A stretch of DNA of 7,349 bases from an uncultured Collinsella sp. (GTDB taxonomy: Bacteria > Actinomycetota > Coriobacteriia > Coriobacteriales > Coriobacteriaceae): assembly GCA_900764415.1 (NCBI GenBank), contig CAAFOA010000228.1:1-7349 (forward strand), in the 5' to 3' direction. Below, piece by piece: positions 5,143 to 7,349 of this stretch; the first letter of the stretch is position 1, and each line of letters begins with the position of its first letter. A model generated the notes under the pieces. It was given only the letters and a program-made list of their open reading frames with translations, made no database searches and had not been told where the DNA came from. The translations under genes and the position numbers were made by a program.

Positions 5143-7050
5143 CTAGAGCTCCTTTTGCAGATAGAGTCCGTGGTCATAAAAACCCAAATGGCGGTAGTAC
5201 TCGCGCGTACCGATCGCGCTAATCACGTTGATGCGCGTATAGCCCGCATCCCGGGCAATCTCGCAGGCGCGCTCCACCAGCGACCGCCCCAGCCCATGAT
5301 GCTGAGCCGCCTGGCCCTGATCGCCCACACGTGCCGCCATGCCATACACGTGCACCTCGCGAATCATTGCCTCGTCCGGCGTCGTCGGCAACTCGTCTGC
5401 GTGCGCGGTAACAAACGCACGATCGGGCAACGACAGGCGCAAAAAGCCGGCGATCTTGCCTTCGAGCGTCACCCACTGCAAAAAGCGCTCGCGCGTCACC
5501 GGCGTCTCGCACGCCACTTCCTCGTCAAGGGTCAACTCGTCCAGGTCGGCACCCGCCGTGCTGATCTCGCGATAGCGAATCTCACGCACCGTCGCACCAT
5601 CACCCCGAGCAGCCAGGCGGTTCTCAACGAGCTGGCGCAGGTTGGGTTTCTTGTTGCCCACCATGATGTCGTCGGAGCTAAAGTCGCGGATCATGCGACT
5701 GATGCGGCAGAACGCCGGCGTCACCACGATGTCGTCTGCCAACACATCGAGCAACTCTTCCTCGGTATAGGGGCGCCACTCGCCGCGCTCGTAACAGCCC
5801 ACCAAACGCGAGCCCTCGATGAGCGCGCACGGGTAGACCTTGACCTCATCGGGCATAAAAGCGCCCTCAGTCATAAAGCGCTCGTAGTCGCGCTTGTCCC
5901 CCTCGGGCGTAGCGCCCAACAAGTTGAGCATAAAGTGCGCGTGGATCTTAAAGCCAAACAAGCGCGCAAGCGAAAACGCCCGCTCGATCTGCGCCACCGA
6001 AATGCGACGCTCGTTGATATCGAGCAAATGTTGGTCGAGACTCTGAATACCCATCTGAATCTTGGTGCAACCCAGGCGGCGGATGAGCGTGAGGGCCTGC
6101 GGCGTTACGGCATCGGGGCGCGTCTCGATAACGAGCCCCACCACGCGATGCTTCGCCGTCTCGTTGATGCGCTGCTGACGCTCAAGCTCCTCCATCGTTG
6201 CCGTCTGCCACTCGGCAGCCTCGCCCCATGGCGTACCGGGGCCGTACAGACGACGCACTGCGCGGTTATAGCCACCAACGACAGCATCCACACGCCCCTG
6301 CTCGTCGGCAACGCCGGCAGCAAGCTCAGCCTCGTCTGTCGCAATGCCGGCAGCCCGATAGCGCTCGCGGCGCTCTGTTACCACCGGCGGCAGGGCATCG
6401 GCGGGAGCGTCATCGAGCAGGCGCCCTGCCTCGGCACGGCTGATGCCCGGACGCGCCAACATGGGGTTGGCCGCCACGCCCGCTACCGCATCATCATTGA
6501 GTGCACGAAAGAGCTCCGACATAAACCATGTCTGGTACCCTTGCGGATAGTCGCTCCAGGTGCCACCGAGCACGATGAGCTCTATCTTGTCGGTCGCATG
6601 CCCCATCTGCGAAAGCGCGGTCAGACGAGCGCTCACCTGCAGATACGGGTCAAAGCAATTTTGCTCTGCACGGGCGCACGCCGGCTCGGCATGCAGATAG
6701 CTTTTAGGCATGCGCAGATCGTTGGGGCAAAACAGGCAATCGCCCGAGCACGGCCAGGGCTTGGTGATGACGGTAATGGTCGCCACGCCCGAAGCCGTGC
6801 GACGAGGCTTCATGCGCAGGACCTGCAGCAGTTGACGCTCCAATTCGGCATCGACATTCCACCCAGCCCAACGAGCCGGCTCCTCACGTTTTACCCGCTG
6901 GTAGAACGGCAGCAGACGGCGCTTGGCCAAATCGCGTTTGTCGGCGCCCTCACGGCGCGCCTCGGCATGTATCAGTTTGACGAGCGCTTTGTCGTCTACG
7001 GTCTCGCCGCGACGCAGAGCCTCGAGTATGTTCAAGATAATCTGTTCCAT
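5143..7050 (-). CDS. elp3: Elp3-type radical SAM/GNAT tRNA wobble-uridine (U34) modification enzyme
   Basis: A 635-aa Elp3 family protein. The family uses radical SAM chemistry and acetyl-CoA to carboxymethylate uridine 34 of tRNA anticodons (cm5U). The Fe-S cluster motif is CSGDCLFC (Cys101, Cys105, Cys108), followed by the family landmarks YLHAEPACARAEQNCFDPYLQV (split here only by reading on), IELIVLGGTWSDYP (156-169), IETRPD (308-313), KIQMGIQSLD (330-339), HFMLNLLG (372-379) and VKVYPCALIEGSRL (403-416). The GNAT half spans about 484-635, with IREVHVYG (563-570), the acetyl-CoA loop HHGLGRSLVERA (584-595) and GTREYYRHLGFY (614-625). It is longer than the usual ~550 aa because of an insertion at about 187-300, within the radical SAM barrel. 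The Cys spacing CX3CX2C differs from the CX4CX2C or CX9CX2C I recall for other Elp3 proteins. No other Elongator subunit is visible, as expected in bacteria. It is first in a two-gene operon. Family assignment is firm; activity of this variant is inferred. Confidence 0.93.
   Translation of the reverse strand: MEQIILNILEALRRGETVDDKALVKLIHAEARREGADKRDLAKRRLLPFYQRVKREEPARWAGWNVDAELERQLLQVLRMKPRRTASGVATITVITKPWPCSGDCLFCPNDLRMPKSYLHAEPACARAEQNCFDPYLQVSARLTALSQMGHATDKIELIVLGGTWSDYPQGYQTWFMSELFRALNDDAVAGVAANPMLARPGISRAEAGRLLDDAPADALPPVVTERRERYRAAGIATDEAELAAGVADEQGRVDAVVGGYNRAVRRLYGPGTPWGEAAEWQTATMEELERQQRINETAKHRVVGLVIETRPDAVTPQALTLIRRLGCTKIQMGIQSLDQHLLDINERRISVAQIERAFSLARLFGFKIHAHFMLNLLGATPEGDKRDYERFMTEGAFMPDEVKVYPCALIEGSRLVGCYERGEWRPYTEEELLDVLADDIVVTPAFCRISRMIRDFSSDDIMVGNKKPNLRQLVENRLAARGDGATVREIRYREISTAGADLDELTLDEEVACETPVTRERFLQWVTLEGKIAGFLRLSLPDRAFVTAHADELPTTPDEAMIREVHVYGMAARVGDQGQAAQHHGLGRSLVERACEIARDAGYTRINVISAIGTREYYRHLGFYDHGLYLQKEL
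5149..5154 (-). promoter_or_regulatory. Shine-Dalgarno site of the spermidine-synthase-like gene, inside elp3
   Basis: On the - strand AAGGAG (within AAAAGGAG) ends 6 nt before ATG at 5142-5140. It lies entirely within the Gln-Lys-Glu-Leu codons at the end of elp3. Ribosomes ending on elp3 therefore sit over the next start site, which supports coupled expression. Confidence 0.75.
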
Positions 7051-7056
7051 GCCCCC

Positions 7057-7062
7057 ATTGTA
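7057..7062 (-). promoter_or_regulatory. Candidate -10 element giving a leaderless elp3 transcript
   Basis: On the - strand TACAAT (one mismatch to TATAAT) is followed by six bases, GGGGGC, and then the elp3 ATG. Initiation at the usual distance would fall on the A of the ATG, giving an mRNA with no leader. Leaderless mRNAs are common in actinobacteria. No usable ribosome binding site precedes this ATG, since the G run is only 1 nt away, which fits. No convincing -35 hexamer is seen at 16-18 bp spacing; that region lies in the hairpin arm. Confidence 0.4.
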
Positions 7063-7068
7063 AAGGCA

Positions 7069-7102
7069 AAGGCGCCGAAGCCGATCTCGGCTTCGGCGCC
7101 TT
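7069..7102 (-). terminator. Perfect hairpin: terminator of the upstream gene and/or elp3 leader attenuator
   Basis: Perfect 16-bp inverted repeat, arms 7069-7084 and 7087-7102, with only 2 nt between, so about 14 pairs with a 4-nt loop are realistic. The stem is mostly G-C (core GGCGCCGAAGCCG). On the - strand it is followed by a broken T-rich tract, TTTGCCTTT, fitting an intrinsic terminator for the gene ending at 7149. It lies downstream of a candidate promoter and just before elp3, so it could also act as a leader attenuator. Confidence 0.75.
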
Positions 7103-7123
7103 CATCAAACAGCGCAGCTATGG

Positions 7124-7152
7124 TTTATAAGTCTTCGATAGCCGTCTGTCAC
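7124..7152 (-). promoter_or_regulatory. Candidate sigma70-type promoter upstream of elp3
   Basis: On the - strand GTGACA (7152-7147, five of six matches to TTGACA), a 17-bp spacer and TATAAA (7129-7124, five of six matches to TATAAT) form a well-spaced promoter. The -35 box includes the TGA stop of the upstream gene. Transcription would start near 7117, giving a leader of about 67 nt that contains the hairpin at 7069-7102 before the elp3 start. The final A in the -10 box is a weakness. Confidence 0.45.
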
Positions 7153-7349
7153 TCCGGATCAAACGACATGTCGCCCGAACCAACCTCAAAACGATACGTG
7201 GCGGACTTATCGCCATTATCGAATTCAAGATTCAAAATGGTCTCGCCGTCGTAGTCAAGCGGAAGGAAATCGCTCTCGAAGTCGCCGCTGCCCAAGGTGA
7301 GGCTCGCCTTAAAGCCCGTAGAGTTCGGAACCGTCATCTCCACATCACC
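7149..7349 (-). CDS. C-terminal end of a DUF4097-like beta-strand protein (5' end outside window)
   Basis: The frame is open to the right edge, so the GTG at 7343 is probably an internal Val codon and about 66 C-terminal residues are visible. They alternate short hydrophobic strands with Gly/Ser/Asp turns, including the repeated element GSGDF (LTLGSGDFESDF) and GSGDM (FEVGSGDMSF) near the end. Together with VEMTVPNSTGFKASL, this resembles the last turns of DUF4097 putative adhesins, which form a right-handed beta-helix-like fold and are often surface-linked. No transmembrane segment, sorting signal or catalytic motif is visible in this part. The perfect hairpin about 47 bp past its stop probably ends its transcript. 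The family call is tentative because so little is present. Confidence 0.5.
   Translation of the reverse strand, partial: GDVEMTVPNSTGFKASLTLGSGDFESDFLPLDYDGETILNLEFDNGDKSATYRFEVGSGDMSFDPE

Noticed and set aside
6950..7105. A roughly 51-codon frame starting at ATG 7105 on the - strand, a possible elp3 leader peptide
   Set aside because: It has no ribosome binding site, runs through the hairpin and far into elp3 in another frame, and its composition is Arg/Ser-rich like other shadow frames.
4249..7254. A 1001-codon open frame on the + strand spanning both - strand genes
   Set aside because: Its codons are exact reverse complements of the elp3 and spermidine-synthase-like codons, which share one frame because TAG abuts ATG. 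It stays open simply because those genes avoid TTA, CTA and TCA, which are rare in GC-rich codon usage. Its protein has no recognisable motif, while the - strand proteins have many.
1..7349. CRISPR arrays, tRNA or rRNA genes, insertion sequences and attachment sites
   Set aside because: No regularly spaced repeats, cloverleaf-like segment, rRNA signature, transposase motif or flanking direct repeats were seen on either strand.

Overview
The window is GC-rich, densely packed bacterial DNA. Gene style, codon usage and protein similarity suggest a high-GC actinobacterial gut-type genome, most likely class Coriobacteriia (Collinsella or a relative). That assignment is inference; no rRNA or other marker gene is present.

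Left half (about 1-4237, + strand): a three-gene run. It begins with the C-terminal end of a protein whose tail resembles the TerB-C domain. An 8-bp overlap leads into a complete 434-aa P-loop ATPase of the BrxC/BrxD (DUF2791) type. After a 116-bp gap holding a strong stem-loop comes an 814-aa Lhr/BrxHI-like superfamily II helicase. ATPase-helicase pairs of this kind occur in BREX-type anti-phage loci, and TerB-N/TerB-C proteins have been linked by comparative genomics to ATPase/helicase stress or defence modules. The set is best read as a candidate DNA-surveillance or phage-defence cassette. Its first gene is cut by the window edge, and no BREX methylase (PglX), PglZ or BrxL is visible.

Right half (4264-7050, - strand): a two-gene operon converging on the cassette. 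elp3 encodes a radical-SAM/GNAT enzyme of the tRNA wobble-uridine family. Its UAG stop is followed with no spacer, and in the same frame, by the ATG of a spermidine-synthase-like class I AdoMet-fold protein. That protein has an N-terminal hydrophobic segment and lacks acidic residues expected of a true aminopropyltransferase. elp3 has two candidate promoters, and a perfect 16-bp inverted repeat lies just upstream of its start codon.

Far right (7149-7349, - strand): the C-terminal end of a beta-rich, Gly/Ser/Asp-rich protein resembling DUF4097 putative adhesins. The gene continues beyond the window.

No tRNA, rRNA, CRISPR array, insertion sequence or phage gene was recognised. Several very long antisense reading frames, including one of 1001 codons, are explained by codon-register mirroring of the real genes.
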